Shown here: one piece after another, positions 10,278-18,644 of the stretch
Layout of the letters: each line of letters starts with the position of its first letter
Position numbering within the stretch: the first letter of the stretch is position 1
DNA from: an uncultured Ferrovum sp.
Lineage (GTDB): Bacteria; Pseudomonadota; Gammaproteobacteria; Burkholderiales; Ferrovaceae
Length of the DNA stretch: 33,682 nucleotides
Assembly: GCA_903863375.1 (NCBI GenBank)
Contig: CAIPBT010000119.1
Span: forward strand, 1-33,682
Reading direction: 5' to 3'
Position numbers and translations under genes: made by a program
The notes under the pieces: model-generated
Seen by the model: the letters and a program-made list of their open reading frames with translations, nothing else
What the model was told of the DNA's origin: nothing
The model's database searches: none

Positions 10278-10817
10278 TTACAGGTTGCCGGGCACCATCG
10301 CATTCACCACGGCCTGCACGTCCGAACGCATGCCACGACTGCCAGCGCTGTGCTGCAGATATTCGGTCACTGCCACATAGTGGATGACGTCGCGCAACTG
10401 CAGGTCGCGATCCTCCGGCCAGACCGCAAAACTTTGCGTGGCCCCCCGCAGGATGCGGTCGGCGGCCCGCGAATCGCAGTGCATGTGGTCTTGCACCAGC
10501 AACCGATAGGCCTCGGTGCTGTCCAGCCGAGGCTTGCTGCGCACGATGGCACGGAAGCGCCCCAGCATGCGGCGGCTGACGCGCTGCACCTGCCAATACT
10601 CGCGCAACAGCGTTACGCGCACGCCGAGCTGTGCCAGCCCGATCTTTGCCAGCCCGATCCGTTCCAGCAACCATGTCGCTGGGGCAGCCAGCCACCCGCC
10701 CGTTGGCCGGGCCGCGCCCCCTGATCCCAGCACCGACAGCGCCGCTCTCTGCGGAGCAGCTGCTTGCTCCTGCTGCATCCTGTTGATCCGTCGCACTTGC
10801 GCGCGATCTTTTTGCAT
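10278..10817 (-). CDS. Uncharacterised small protein
   Basis: This encodes 179 residues that I do not recognise. The first 35 residues are rich in Gln, Arg and Ala (MQKDRAQVRRINRMQQ). A short semi-hydrophobic stretch follows (WLAAPATWLLERIGLAKIGLA), then a basic helix-rich part (VQRVSRRMLGRFRAIVRSK). The C-terminal half contains YRLLVQDHMHC and RDVIHYVAVTEYLQ. No signal peptide or metal motif is evident. The start at 10817 is chosen because a run of six Gs sits about 8 nt upstream; an ATG at 10844 would add nine residues. Codon use, with GC-rich third positions, resembles its neighbours, which supports real coding. It is divergent from the class V aminotransferase gene and tail-to-tail with ttcA. 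Function is unknown. Confidence 0.6.
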   Translation of the reverse strand: MQKDRAQVRRINRMQQEQAAAPQRAALSVLGSGGAARPTGGWLAAPATWLLERIGLAKIGLAQLGVRVTLLREYWQVQRVSRRMLGRFRAIVRSKPRLDSTEAYRLLVQDHMHCDSRAADRILRGATQSFAVWPEDRDLQLRDVIHYVAVTEYLQHSAGSRGMRSDVQAVVNAMVPGNL

Positions 10818-10903
10818 GATGCTGCCCCCCCTGGACACCGTCATTCGAGTCTCTGCGCGTCCTTTCGCCCCGTCAAGACGCGCCGCCGCAATTTTTGCGG
10901 CCG

Positions 10904-10945
10904 AATCGGTGACTGTCGGTCACCTGTGCGGTAGACTGACCGATT
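10904..10945 (+). promoter_or_regulatory. Operator-like repeats over a candidate promoter
   Basis: TCGGT(G/C)A occurs directly at 10906-10912 and 10916-10922 and inverted at 10937-10943, at spacings of 10 and 21 bp, close to one and two helical turns. The outer arms AATCGGT (10904-10910) and ACCGATT (10939-10945) are a perfect inverted repeat. A possible promoter, GTGACT (10909-10914) and TAGACT (10932-10937) with a 17-bp spacer, lies inside these repeats and points to the aminotransferase gene at 11003. The layout suggests a regulator site, but the regulator is unknown. Confidence 0.5.
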
Positions 10946-11002
10946 GTCCCCGGAAAAAGACCGCTGCCGGGGCATTCCGGACATCTTCACAGGGTACTTT
11001 CC

Positions 11003-12250
11003 ATGAGCTCCATTGGCTTCATTCCAGGCAAGAAGATTGGCTCCTTCCACCCGCCCCAGCGCATCCTGATGGGTCCGGGACCGTCCGATGTCCCACCGCG
11101 GGTGCTGGCGGCGATGTCCTTGCCCACCATCGGCTATCTCGACCCGATCTTTGTTGACATGATGGATGAGCTGAAGCAGCTGCTGCGCTACGCCTATCAG
11201 ACCGACAATGCCCTGACCTTTCCGGCCTCCGGTCCGGGTTCGGTAGGCATGGAGATGGCCTTTGTGAACATGGTCGAGCCGGGCGACAAGGTGATCGTCT
11301 GCCGGAATGGCGTGTTCGGCGGCCGCATGATCGAAAATGTGCAGCGCTGTGGCGGTGAAGCCATCGTGATCGAAGACACCTGGGGCACCCCGGTCGATCC
11401 GAACAAGGTGGAGGATGCGTTCCGCCAGCATCCCGACGCCAAGGTGCTGGCCTTCGTGCACGCCGAAACGTCGACAGGCTGTGAATCCGATGTCAAGACC
11501 CTGTGCGCCATCGCCAAGAAATATGGCGCGCTGAACATTGTCGATGCCGTCACGTCGCTCACCGGTGTGCCCCTGATGGTCGATGCCTGGGGTGTCGATG
11601 CGATCTATTCCGGCAGCCAGAAATGCCTGTCCTGCACCCCGGGACTGTCGCCGGTGAGCTTCTCCGATGCCGTGGTCGAACGCGTCAAAAACCGCAAGCA
11701 GAAGAGCCAGAGCTGGTTCATGGACCTCGACCTCGTGCTGGGCTACTGGGGCACCACCAACCGCACCTATCACCATACCGCGCCGATCAACAGCCTGTTT
11801 GCGCTGCACGAATCGCTGCTGATGGTGCGCGAGGAAGGTCTGGAAGAGTCCTGGGCGCGCCACCGCCGCCACCATGAAGCCTTCAAGTCGGGCCTGGAAG
11901 CGATGGGGCTGGAATTCCTGGTCAAGGCCGAGCACCGTCTGCCCCAGCTGAATGCGATCAAGGTGCCGGAAGGGGTGGATGAAGCCGCCGTTCGCCGCAC
12001 CCTGCTGCAGGAATTCAATCTGGAAATCGGGGCCGGCCTCGGCCCCCTGGCCGGCAAGATCTGGCGCTTTGGCCTGATGGGCTACTCGGCGAAATCCAGC
12101 AACGTGATGATGTGCCTGTCGGCACTGGGTTCGGTGCTGATGGACATGGGTTACCCGGTCAAGGTCGGCCAGGCCGAAGCAGCGGCCCACCAGAAGTACG
12201 CCGACCTGCACGCCGCCGAAGCCAAGCGCAGGCTCGCAGACGCTGCCTGA
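11003..12250 (+). CDS. Class V aminotransferase (alanine/serine-glyoxylate type)
   Basis: This is a fold-type I, class V PLP enzyme of 415 residues, resembling alanine-glyoxylate and serine-glyoxylate or serine-pyruvate aminotransferases. It starts with a family-like RILMGPGPSDVPPRVL. The central FVHAETSTGCESDVK, with Asp181 in NIVDAVTSLTG, positions PLP. The Schiff-base lysine is Lys207 in YSGSQKCLSCTPG. A plausible AGGG ribosome site precedes the ATG. The gene has its own operator-like promoter upstream and is not clearly in an operon. It is convergent with metF and its stop codon lies inside a tandemly duplicated segment. Serine/glyoxylate metabolism would feed one-carbon units towards MetF downstream, but that link is only inferred from adjacency. 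The donor and acceptor pair cannot be fixed from sequence. Confidence 0.88.
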   Translation: MSSIGFIPGKKIGSFHPPQRILMGPGPSDVPPRVLAAMSLPTIGYLDPIFVDMMDELKQLLRYAYQTDNALTFPASGPGSVGMEMAFVNMVEPGDKVIVCRNGVFGGRMIENVQRCGGEAIVIEDTWGTPVDPNKVEDAFRQHPDAKVLAFVHAETSTGCESDVKTLCAIAKKYGALNIVDAVTSLTGVPLMVDAWGVDAIYSGSQKCLSCTPGLSPVSFSDAVVERVKNRKQKSQSWFMDLDLVLGYWGTTNRTYHHTAPINSLFALHESLLMVREEGLEESWARHRRHHEAFKSGLEAMGLEFLVKAEHRLPQLNAIKVPEGVDEAAVRRTLLQEFNLEIGAGLGPLAGKIWRFGLMGYSAKSSNVMMCLSALGSVLMDMGYPVKVGQAEAAAHQKYADLHAAEAKRRLADAA

Positions 12251-12306
12251 GTTTCCCCCAGGGGCGGGGTCGCCAGACGCCGCCTGAGATTCACCCAGGG
12301 GCGGGG
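12234..12306 (+). repeat. 36/37-bp imperfect tandem duplication spanning a stop codon
   Basis: Copy 1 (12234-12269) covers the last codons and TGA of the aminotransferase gene. Copy 2 (12270-12306) repeats it, including an equivalent in-frame-looking GCCGCCTGA. The copies differ by one inserted base and three substitutions by eye. Both end in CAGGGGCGGGG. Confidence 0.85.
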
Positions 12307-12310
12307 CGAG

Positions 12311-12334
12311 GCAGGCTGGCTAGGCTGAGCCTGC
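12311..12334. terminator. Hairpin between convergent genes
   Basis: GCAGGCT (12311-12317) and AGCCTGC (12328-12334) form a perfect 7-bp stem with a 10-nt loop. It lies between the convergent aminotransferase and metF genes. There is no clear T-run on either strand, so it may only be a transcript-end stabiliser. Confidence 0.4.
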
Positions 12335-12349
12335 CCCTGTCAGCGAAAG

Positions 12350-13198
12350 TCAGCTCAGTCCCAGCCGCTGCCACACCGTGCTGACCAGCCCAGCACTGTT
12401 CATGCTGTAAAAATGCAGGCCGGGAGCGCCCGCCGAGAGCAGGCGGTCGCACAGGTGGGTGACCACATCCAGCCCGAATGCCTTGATGCTGGCGCTGTCA
12501 TCCCCATACCCCTGCATCTTGTACCGGATCCACCGCGGAATCTCGGCGCCGCACGCTTCCGAGAACCGGCTCAGTTGCGAGAAATTGTTGATCGGCATGA
12601 TGCCCGGCACGATCGGCAGATCGATGCCGAGCGCTTCACATTCGTCCACAAACTGGAAATAGGCGTCGGCGTTGTAAAAATACTGGGTGATCGCGGAATC
12701 GGCGCCAGCATCCACCTTGATCTTGAAATGCTTCAGCGCCTGCTGGGCATCGCGGGCCTGCGGATGCACTTCCGGATACGCCGCGACTTCCACAAAAAAG
12801 TGATCGCCCGTCTCCTCGCGGATGAAGCGCACCAGATCGGACGCATACCGAAATTCGCCAGCCGACAGATGGCCGCTCGGCAGGTCGCCGCGCAAGGCCA
12901 CGATGTGCCGGATGCCATGTGCCTTGTACTGCTGGAGCACGTCACGCAGGCTTTCGCGCGATGAGCCGATGCAGGAAATATGCGGTGCTGCCGCCTGCCC
13001 GGCGGCCTGAATGGCAAGCACCGTCTCTAGCGTACGATCGCGGGTAGTGCCACCGGCCCCATACGTCACGGAGAAGAATTCCGGGCCCAACTGCGCCAGC
13101 TGACGCTGGGTTTCCACCAGCCGCTGCACGCCTTCCGGCGTCTTGGGCGGAAAAAATTCGAAGCTGAACACGCGGTCTTTGTTTTTCTGGGTTTGCAA
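12350..13198 (-). CDS. metF: Methylenetetrahydrofolate reductase
   Basis: MetF reduces 5,10-methylene-THF to 5-methyl-THF, the methyl donor for methionine synthase, using FAD. The product from TTG at 13198 is 282 residues, the usual size. Landmarks are FSFEFFPPKTPEG at the N-terminus, with the catalytic Glu in FEFFPP, then FFSVTYGAGG, HIVALRGDLP, the FAD/folate-side DAGADSAITQYFYNAD, and PGIMPINNF. The TTG start is chosen because similarity begins there (QTQKNKDRVFSFEFF) and a GGGAG site lies 8 nt upstream. No in-frame ATG exists near it; a GTG three codons earlier would overlap the ribosome site. It follows ahcY on the same strand across 344 bp containing a repeat array and a hairpin, so it may be transcribed separately. 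Confidence 0.94.
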   Translation of the reverse strand: MQTQKNKDRVFSFEFFPPKTPEGVQRLVETQRQLAQLGPEFFSVTYGAGGTTRDRTLETVLAIQAAGQAAAPHISCIGSSRESLRDVLQQYKAHGIRHIVALRGDLPSGHLSAGEFRYASDLVRFIREETGDHFFVEVAAYPEVHPQARDAQQALKHFKIKVDAGADSAITQYFYNADAYFQFVDECEALGIDLPIVPGIMPINNFSQLSRFSEACGAEIPRWIRYKMQGYGDDSASIKAFGLDVVTHLCDRLLSAGAPGLHFYSMNSAGLVSTVWQRLGLS

Positions 13199-13219
13199 GG
13201 AGAACACTCCCGATCGGCA

Positions 13220-13279
13220 AAAAAGCCAAGTACTAAAAAGCCAAGCACCAAAACGCCAAGCACAGGAAAGCCAGAGCAA
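13220..13279. repeat. Degenerate tandem array, 15-bp period (7+8), upstream of metF
   Basis: Four copies start at 13220, 13235, 13250 and 13265. Each is an A-rich block with GCC followed by a seven-base block close to AAGCACC. The array begins about 20 bp upstream of the metF start on the minus strand, so it would lie in the metF leader or promoter. Confidence 0.85.
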
Positions 13280-13359
13280 GGCGCCCGCAGTGGCCGCGCC
13301 ATCCCGATGGCAGGCGTCTGGCTGGCGGCATCCCCGCCGGCCGGATGCTGAAAATGAAG

Positions 13360-13377
13360 CGCCGCCCGAAGGCGGCG
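13360..13377 (-). terminator. UUCG-capped hairpin, possible ahcY terminator
   Basis: On the minus strand CGCCGCC and GGCGGCG form a perfect 7-bp stem around a TTCG tetraloop, followed by CTTCATTTT, a weak T-rich tail. It lies about 165 bp beyond the ahcY stop. The stem and loop are typical of intrinsic terminators; the tail is poor. Confidence 0.5.
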
Positions 13378-13542
13378 GAAGGGCTATCAGCACCCTGCGG
13401 TGCCGGTCGGCCAGCGGGGCCGCCACGGCCCACAGCCCGGATCACGATGCCGGTTTTCCGGATGCGGGTCGGGACGCTGCCTTGCTGCTGCCCCGGTGGG
13501 CGCCCTGCAGATCTGCCGACCTGTCGGGCCCCCTGGTGTGGC

Positions 13543-14853
13543 TCAGTAGCGGTAGTGCGCCGGCTTGAACGGCCCGGCCTGATCCAGCGCCAGATAGTCG
13601 GCCTGCTCCTTCGACAGCTTGGTCAGCGTGGCACCGATTTTCTTCAGGTGCAGGTTCGCCACCTTCTCATCGAGGAACTTCGGCAGCACGTACAGTCCCA
13701 CCGGGTACTTGTCGCTGTTCTGCCAGAGTTCGATCTGCGCCATCACCTGGTTGGTGAACGATGCCGACATCACGAAGCTGGGGTGGCCCGTGCCGCAACC
13801 GAGGTTCACCAGGCGACCTTCGGCCAGCACGATGATGCGCTTGCCATCCGGGAAGGTGACCATGTCGACCTGGGGCTTGACGTTGGTCCACTGGTATCCG
13901 CGGATCGAGGCGATCTCGATTTCCGAATCGAAGTGACCGATGTTGCAGACGATGGCATCGTTCTTCATCTTCAGCATGTGCGCATGGGTGATCACGCCGA
14001 TGTTGCCGGTGGCGGTCACGAAGATGTCGGCCTTGTCGGCCATCTCGTCCATCGTCACCACGCGATAGCCTTCCATCGCGGCCTGCAGGGCGCAGATCGG
14101 ATCGATTTCGGTGATGTAGACCGTGGCGCCCATGCGCGAGAGCGACTGCGCACTGCCCTTGCCCACGTCGCCATAACCAGCGACCACGGCGATCTTGCCG
14201 CTGATCATCACGTCGGTGGCGCGCTTGATGCCGTCGACCAGCGATTCGCGACAGCCGTACAGGTTGTCGAATTTCGACTTGGTGACGGAATCATTGACGT
14301 TGAACGCCGGCACCTTCAGTTCGCCCTTCTTCACCATCTCGTTCAGACGATGCACGCCGGTGGTGGTCTCTTCCGAGATGCCCTTGATGTTCTTCAGCAG
14401 TTCCGGGAACTTGCCGTGGGTCATCGCCGTCAGGTCGCCGCCGTCATCCAGGATCATGTTCGGCACCCAGCCGTTCGGACCGAAAATGGTCTTCTCGACG
14501 CACCACAGGAACTCCTCTTCCGTCTCGCCCTTCCAGGCAAACACCGGGATGCCGGCAGCCGCGATGGCGGCGGCGGCGTGGTCCTGGGTCGAGAAGATAT
14601 TGCAGGAGCTCCAGCGCACTTCGGCACCCAGGTCGACCAGGGTTTCGATCAGCACGGCGGTCTGGATGGTCATGTGCAGACAGCCGCTGATGCGGGCACC
14701 TTTCAGCGGGAACTTGCCGGCGTACTCCTCGCGCAGGGCCATCAGGCCGGGCATTTCGTTTTCGGCGATACCGATTTCCTTGCGGCCCCAGTCAGCCTGG
14801 GAAATGTCAGCAACCTTGTAATCGTGGCTGGAAATTGCGGGGACTGCGCTCAT
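13543..14853 (-). CDS. ahcY: S-adenosylhomocysteine hydrolase
   Basis: This cytosolic NAD-dependent enzyme splits S-adenosylhomocysteine into adenosine and homocysteine, removing the product that inhibits methyltransferases. It has 436 residues. Landmarks are [49 protein letters not shown], the NAD-binding glycine motif [11 protein letters not shown], and the C-terminal PFKPAHYRY that reaches into the neighbouring subunit. It is the short form: the roughly 40-residue insertion found after ILDDGGD in many proteobacterial homologues is absent ([14 protein letters not shown] instead). An AGGAG site lies 7 nt before the ATG. It follows metK by only 42 bp, so the two are an operon. No SAH riboswitch fits in that gap. 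Confidence 0.97.
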   Translation of the reverse strand: MSAVPAISSHDYKVADISQADWGRKEIGIAENEMPGLMALREEYAGKFPLKGARISGCLHMTIQTAVLIETLVDLGAEVRWSSCNIFSTQDHAAAAIAAAGIPVFAWKGETEEEFLWCVEKTIFGPNGWVPNMILDDGGDLTAMTHGKFPELLKNIKGISEETTTGVHRLNEMVKKGELKVPAFNVNDSVTKSKFDNLYGCRESLVDGIKRATDVMISGKIAVVAGYGDVGKGSAQSLSRMGATVYITEIDPICALQAAMEGYRVVTMDEMADKADIFVTATGNIGVITHAHMLKMKNDAIVCNIGHFDSEIEIASIRGYQWTNVKPQVDMVTFPDGKRIIVLAEGRLVNLGCGTGHPSFVMSASFTNQVMAQIELWQNSDKYPVGLYVLPKFLDEKVANLHLKKIGATLTKLSKEQADYLALDQAGPFKPAHYRY

Positions 14854-14895
14854 GCGGATGCTCCTGAAGGGATGCGAAAAGGACGGGGAGGCGGC

Positions 14896-16089
14896 TCAGA
14901 CCGCGCTCAGATTGGGACGGGTACCGCGGGTCTTGGCTGCGCTGCGCAGGGCCTCGACCTTGTCGAGGGCCTCCCAGCTGAATTCCGGCTCTTCCCGGCC
15001 AAAATGGCCGTAAGAGGCCGTCTTGCCGTAAATCGGACGCAGCAGGTCCAGCGACTGGATGATGCCTTTCGGCCGCAGGTCGAAGATTTCCAGCACCAAC
15101 TCGGCAATGGACTCGTCCGGCAGCTTGCCAGTTCCCGAGGTGTTCACCATCAGGCTGACCGGCTTGGCCACGCCGATGGCGTATGCCACCTGGACTTCGC
15201 ATTTGTCGGCCAGCCCGGCGGCTACGATGTTCTTGGCGACATGGCGCATGGCATAGGCGGCCGAACGGTCGACCTTGCTCGGGTCCTTGCCGGAGAACGC
15301 CCCGCCACCGTGGTGGGCAGCGCCACCATAGCTGTCGACAATGATCTTGCGACCGGTCAGACCGCAGTCCCCCATCGGACCACCGATGACAAAACGGCCG
15401 GTCGGGTTGATCAGGAAACGCGTTTCGCGAGTCAGCATGGCCGCCGGAATCACCGGCTTGACGATTTCCTCGATCACCGCCTCGCTGAGCTGGGCGTGCG
15501 ACACATCCGGGTTGTGCTGGGTCGAGAGCACCACGGTATCCACGTGCACCGGCTTGCCGTCGACATACCGCACACTGACCTGGCTCTTGGCATCCGGCCG
15601 CAGGAATTTCAGGCGGCCATCCTTGCGCACTTCCGCCTGACGCTGCACCAGGCGGTGGGCCAGGTGGATCGGCAGGGGCATCAGCACATCCGTTTCATTG
15701 CAGGCATAGCCGAACATCAGGCCCTGATCGCCGGCCCCCATGTCGAGGTCCATGCCTTCGCCCTCGTTGACGCCCTGGGCGATGTCCGGCGACTGGCGGT
15801 TCAGCGCGGTCAGCACGGCACAGGTCTGGAAGTCAAAGCCGATGTCCGAGCTGTTGTAGCCGATGCGGCGGATGGTCTCGCGCGCGATATCGATGTAGTT
15901 CACGTGGGCGCTGGTGGTGATTTCACCCGAGATCACGCACAGGCCGGTGCTGACCAGGGTCTCGCAGGCGACGCGCGCCCGTGGGTCCTGCGTTAGAATG
16001 GCGTCGAGCACTGCGTCCGAGATCTGATCGGCAACTTTGTCCGGATGTCCCTCCGACACCGATTCCGACGTAAACAGGTAATTGCTCAA
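14896..16089 (-). CDS. metK: S-adenosylmethionine synthetase
   Basis: MetK makes SAM from methionine and ATP. The protein has 397 residues, close to the family's usual length, with all three signature blocks: [19 protein letters not shown] at the N-terminus, [16 protein letters not shown] in the middle, and [19 protein letters not shown]. It is the first gene of the minus-strand run metK-ahcY-(metF), covering SAM synthesis, SAH removal and methyl-folate supply, so this is a methyl-cycle cluster. It is divergent from the LpxL-type acyltransferase gene. The intervening gap carries a 12-bp palindrome resembling a MetR site. No mutation in the catalytic blocks is visible. Confidence 0.97.
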   Translation of the reverse strand: MSNYLFTSESVSEGHPDKVADQISDAVLDAILTQDPRARVACETLVSTGLCVISGEITTSAHVNYIDIARETIRRIGYNSSDIGFDFQTCAVLTALNRQSPDIAQGVNEGEGMDLDMGAGDQGLMFGYACNETDVLMPLPIHLAHRLVQRQAEVRKDGRLKFLRPDAKSQVSVRYVDGKPVHVDTVVLSTQHNPDVSHAQLSEAVIEEIVKPVIPAAMLTRETRFLINPTGRFVIGGPMGDCGLTGRKIIVDSYGGAAHHGGGAFSGKDPSKVDRSAAYAMRHVAKNIVAAGLADKCEVQVAYAIGVAKPVSLMVNTSGTGKLPDESIAELVLEIFDLRPKGIIQSLDLLRPIYGKTASYGHFGREEPEFSWEALDKVEALRSAAKTRGTRPNLSAV

Positions 16090-16155
16090 GTGTGCTCTCC
16101 ACAGCGCTGATTGCGCGATCGATTCAACATAACCCGACAGTGTACGCCCGATTTG

Positions 16156-16167
16156 TGAAATATTTCA
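16156..16167. promoter_or_regulatory. 12-bp palindrome, MetR-like half sites
   Basis: TGAAATATTTCA is a perfect palindrome in the metK / acyltransferase gap, 67 bp upstream of metK. The half sites TGAA and TTCA are those of the known MetR consensus, but the spacer is 4 nt rather than the usual 5. Role unproven. Confidence 0.4.
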
Positions 16168-16207
16168 GATCGTGCACAAATTTGTTGCACTCCTTGTAAA
16201 CGCTCCC

Positions 16208-17095
16208 ATGTTGTTGATCCGTATCGCCCAGGTGCTGTTCTGGAGCCTGCAGTGGCTGCCCTATCGCCTGCTGCGCGGCCTCGCCGGACTGCTCGGCAGG
16301 CTGGCCTGGCGGCTGGTCGGCAGCCGTCGTCGCGTTACCCTCACCAACCTGCGGCTGTGCTTTCCGGAATGGTCGGAAGCGCAGCGCGTGGCGGTGGGAC
16401 GGGCACACTTCCAGATGTTCCTGACCGCCATGCTGACGCAGGGCCTGCAGTGGTTTGCCTCGCGTCGCCGGCTGGCCCGTGCCTGCCAACTGGTGGATGT
16501 CCATCATTGGGATGCCGTACGTGACCAGCCGGTGATCCTGCTGGCACCGCACTTCATGGCGCTTGACATCGCCGGCGTGCGCGTCAGTGCCGATTACCCC
16601 CTGATCTCGATGTACGGCAAACACAAGAACCTACGGGTGGATGACCTGATCCGCGGCTATCGCACCCGCTTTTCGCGCGGCCTGCTCTATTCACGCCAGG
16701 AAGGCCTGCGCCCGGTGCTGCGCGGCCTGAAGGCGCCGTACGCCTTTTACTACCTGCCCGACCTCGACTTCGGACCGCGCGACTCGGTGTTCGTCCCCTT
16801 TTTCGGCATGGCCGCCGCCACCGTGCCGGCGCTGTCCCGCCTGGCCCGCATCACGGGAGCCCGGGTGGTGCCCTGCGTGGCGCGCGAACGCGCCGACGGT
16901 CAGGGTTTCGAGGCGCGCTTCTACCCCGCCTGGGACAATTTTCCGACCGACGACGCCGTGGCCGATACGGCAAGGATGAACGCCTTCATCGAGGCACGGG
17001 TGCGTGAGACGCCGGCGCAATATCTGTGGACACACAAGCGCTTCAAGACCCGCCCGCCCGGGGAAGCCGATGTCTATGGTCAGGATACACGATAG
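16208..17095 (+). CDS. Lipid A biosynthesis acyltransferase (LpxL/HtrB family)
   Basis: This is an inner-membrane acyltransferase of the LpxL/LpxM family, which adds a secondary acyl chain to lipid A on the cytoplasmic face. It has 295 residues from the ATG at 16208. The N-terminus is hydrophobic and basic ([21 protein letters not shown]), fitting a membrane anchor. The catalytic HX4D motif is His115 to Asp120 in [25 protein letters not shown] and ITGARVVPC are family blocks. A GTG at 16172 would add 12 residues; neither start has a good ribosome site. It heads a plus-strand run with dapF, a DUF484 gene and xerC, an order I associate with Burkholderiales. Which acyl chain it transfers cannot be told. 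Confidence 0.88.
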   Translation: MLLIRIAQVLFWSLQWLPYRLLRGLAGLLGRLAWRLVGSRRRVTLTNLRLCFPEWSEAQRVAVGRAHFQMFLTAMLTQGLQWFASRRRLARACQLVDVHHWDAVRDQPVILLAPHFMALDIAGVRVSADYPLISMYGKHKNLRVDDLIRGYRTRFSRGLLYSRQEGLRPVLRGLKAPYAFYYLPDLDFGPRDSVFVPFFGMAAATVPALSRLARITGARVVPCVARERADGQGFEARFYPAWDNFPTDDAVADTARMNAFIEARVRETPAQYLWTHKRFKTRPPGEADVYGQDTR

Positions 17096-17130
17096 GATGC
17101 CGATATGACGCCTTACCCTCCCCGACCGGC

Positions 17131-17985
17131 ATGATGCTGAATTTCACCAAGATGCAGGGACTGGGCAACGACTTCGTGATGCTCGACGCCGTGCGCCAGA
17201 CCGTACCGCTCACGCCAGACCTGTTGCGCGCCATCGCCGACCGCCGCTTCGGCATCGGCTGCGACCAGATCCTGGTGGTGCGTCCGGCGCAGACCAGCGG
17301 CCGGGACTTCCGTTACCAGATCTTCAACAGCGACGGCAGCGAAGTGGAAAACTGCGGCAATGGCGCACGCTGCTTCGTCCGCTTCGTGCGCGAGGAAGGG
17401 CTGACCGACCAGCAGCGCATCACCGTAGAGACCCTGGGCGGCGTGATTGCGCCAGAGTGCCTGCCCGATGGTTCGGTGCGCGTCGACATGGGTGAGCCCA
17501 TCCTCGATCCGGCGCGGGTGCCGATGCTGACCAGCCAACCGGGCCCGGTCCACGTCCTGCAGGTGGGCAACACCGCCGTGCGCGTGGCTGCGGTATCCAT
17601 GGGCAATCCCCATGCCGTGCAACGGGTGGACGATGTCGATCAGGCGCCGGTCACCGAACAAGGGCCACAGATCGAACACCACCCGGCATTTCCGCGCCGG
17701 GTCAATGTGGGCTACCTGCAGGTGCTGCACCGTGACGCCATCCGCGTGCGCGTCTGGGAACGGGGTGCCGGCGAAACCCTGGCCTGTGGCACAGGTGCCT
17801 GTGCCGCCGTGGTCAGCGGCATCCTGCAGGGCTGGCTGGACGCCAGCGTGACGGTCGAGACGCGCGGCGGCCGCCTGCAGATCGACTGGCAGGGCCCCGG
17901 ACACCCGGTCCTGATGACCGGCCCTGCGGCCACCAGCTACCGTGGGGCTTTCGACCCGGACACCCTTCTCAGGAACCTGCCATGA
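17131..17985 (+). CDS. dapF: Diaminopimelate epimerase
   Basis: DapF interconverts LL- and meso-diaminopimelate for lysine and peptidoglycan synthesis without a cofactor. The product has 284 residues, typical of the family. The two active-site thiols are both present: Cys75 in [16 protein letters not shown] and Cys219 in [13 protein letters not shown]. The N-terminus [16 protein letters not shown] is diagnostic. The start is one of two adjacent ATGs (17131 or 17134); a longer in-frame extension upstream overlaps the acyltransferase gene and has no similarity. Its TGA overlaps the ATG of the DUF484 gene. Confidence 0.96.
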   Translation: MMLNFTKMQGLGNDFVMLDAVRQTVPLTPDLLRAIADRRFGIGCDQILVVRPAQTSGRDFRYQIFNSDGSEVENCGNGARCFVRFVREEGLTDQQRITVETLGGVIAPECLPDGSVRVDMGEPILDPARVPMLTSQPGPVHVLQVGNTAVRVAAVSMGNPHAVQRVDDVDQAPVTEQGPQIEHHPAFPRRVNVGYLQVLHRDAIRVRVWERGAGETLACGTGACAAVVSGILQGWLDASVTVETRGGRLQIDWQGPGHPVLMTGPAATSYRGAFDPDTLLRNLP

Positions 17986-18644
17986 CCCTGCAAGCGGAAC
18001 ACGTTCACGCGTGGCTCAGCACACACCCTGATTTCTTCGAGCAGCATCCGGACCTGCTCTCGGTGCTGCGTCTGCCGCACCCGGAAAGTGGCTCGGCCGT
18101 TTCCCTGGTGGAACGGCAGATCCTCACCCTGCGCGAACGCAACCGCACCCTGGAGGGCCGGCTGGCCGAACTCATCCAGATTGCCCGCGACAATGATGCG
18201 CTGTCGGAAAAGGTGCAGAACTTCGCCGTGCACCTGATGGGTCAGCGCACTGGTGACGGCGTGGTGGGCGCCATCCTGGAGGGCCTGCGGGAGGGCTTCC
18301 GCGTGCCGCACGTTGCCATGCGTGTTTGGGGCACCGGCATCGGCCGGCATGACCACCCCGAGCGCTTGCCGGTGGCCGATGAAATCCATGTCTTCGCTGC
18401 TGCCATGCAGGCACCCCTGTGTGGCCACCATGCGGTGTATGAAGTGCACCGCTGGTTTGGCGAGGACGCGCCACGCCTGCGCTCCTTCGCGCTGGCACCA
18501 CTTGGCACGCCGGCTTTCGGCCTGCTGGTGCTGGCTTCGGAAGACGCCGAACGCTTCTATCCTGACATGGGTACCGTCTACCTCGCCCAACTGGCGGCGC
18601 TGGCCGGGGCTGCGCTGGAATCGTGCGCCACCGACCAGCTCTGA
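17982..18644 (+). CDS. DUF484 family protein
   Basis: This 220-residue protein belongs to the DUF484 family, which is commonly encoded between dapF and xerC. Its N-terminus ([22 protein letters not shown]) is the family signature. A likely coiled coil follows (about residues 41-70, [20 protein letters not shown]), then a GAF-like alpha/beta C-terminal part ([21 protein letters not shown]). The start codon overlaps the dapF stop (ATGA), showing translational coupling. The xerC start overlaps its 3' end by 22 nt. No catalytic residues are known for the family. Confidence 0.9.
   Translation: MTLQAEHVHAWLSTHPDFFEQHPDLLSVLRLPHPESGSAVSLVERQILTLRERNRTLEGRLAELIQIARDNDALSEKVQNFAVHLMGQRTGDGVVGAILEGLREGFRVPHVAMRVWGTGIGRHDHPERLPVADEIHVFAAAMQAPLCGHHAVYEVHRWFGEDAPRLRSFALAPLGTPAFGLLVLASEDAERFYPDMGTVYLAQLAALAGAALESCATDQL

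Larger units (their letters stand above)
13199..13542. other. 344-bp gap between ahcY and metF
   Basis: This is the only stretch over 300 bp without a gene. It holds a degenerate tandem array next to the metF start (13220-13279), a UUCG-capped hairpin (13360-13377) that may end the ahcY transcript, and otherwise GC-rich sequence with no ORF showing any protein similarity I recognise. I searched by eye for an SAH riboswitch core and did not find one. Confidence 0.6.

Noticed and set aside
13220-13279. CRISPR array
   Set aside because: The repeat unit is about 15 bp, degenerate, with no unique spacers of 30 or so bp and no cas genes in the window.
13199-13426. A 76-residue N-terminal extension of MetF, or a separate small hydrophobic protein in the ahcY-metF gap
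   Set aside because: The hydrophobic repeats come from translating the tandem array, there is no ribosome site, and MetF similarity begins at the TTG at 13198.
14854-14895. SAH riboswitch before ahcY
   Set aside because: The metK-ahcY gap is only 42 bp and I see no conserved core; the ahcY-metF gap also lacks one by eye. A covariance-model search would settle it.
13345-15996. An 883-codon open frame on the plus strand opposite ahcY and metK
   Set aside because: It is antisense to two strongly conserved genes and its translation has no recognisable domain. Long antisense frames are expected in high-GC genes with biased third positions.
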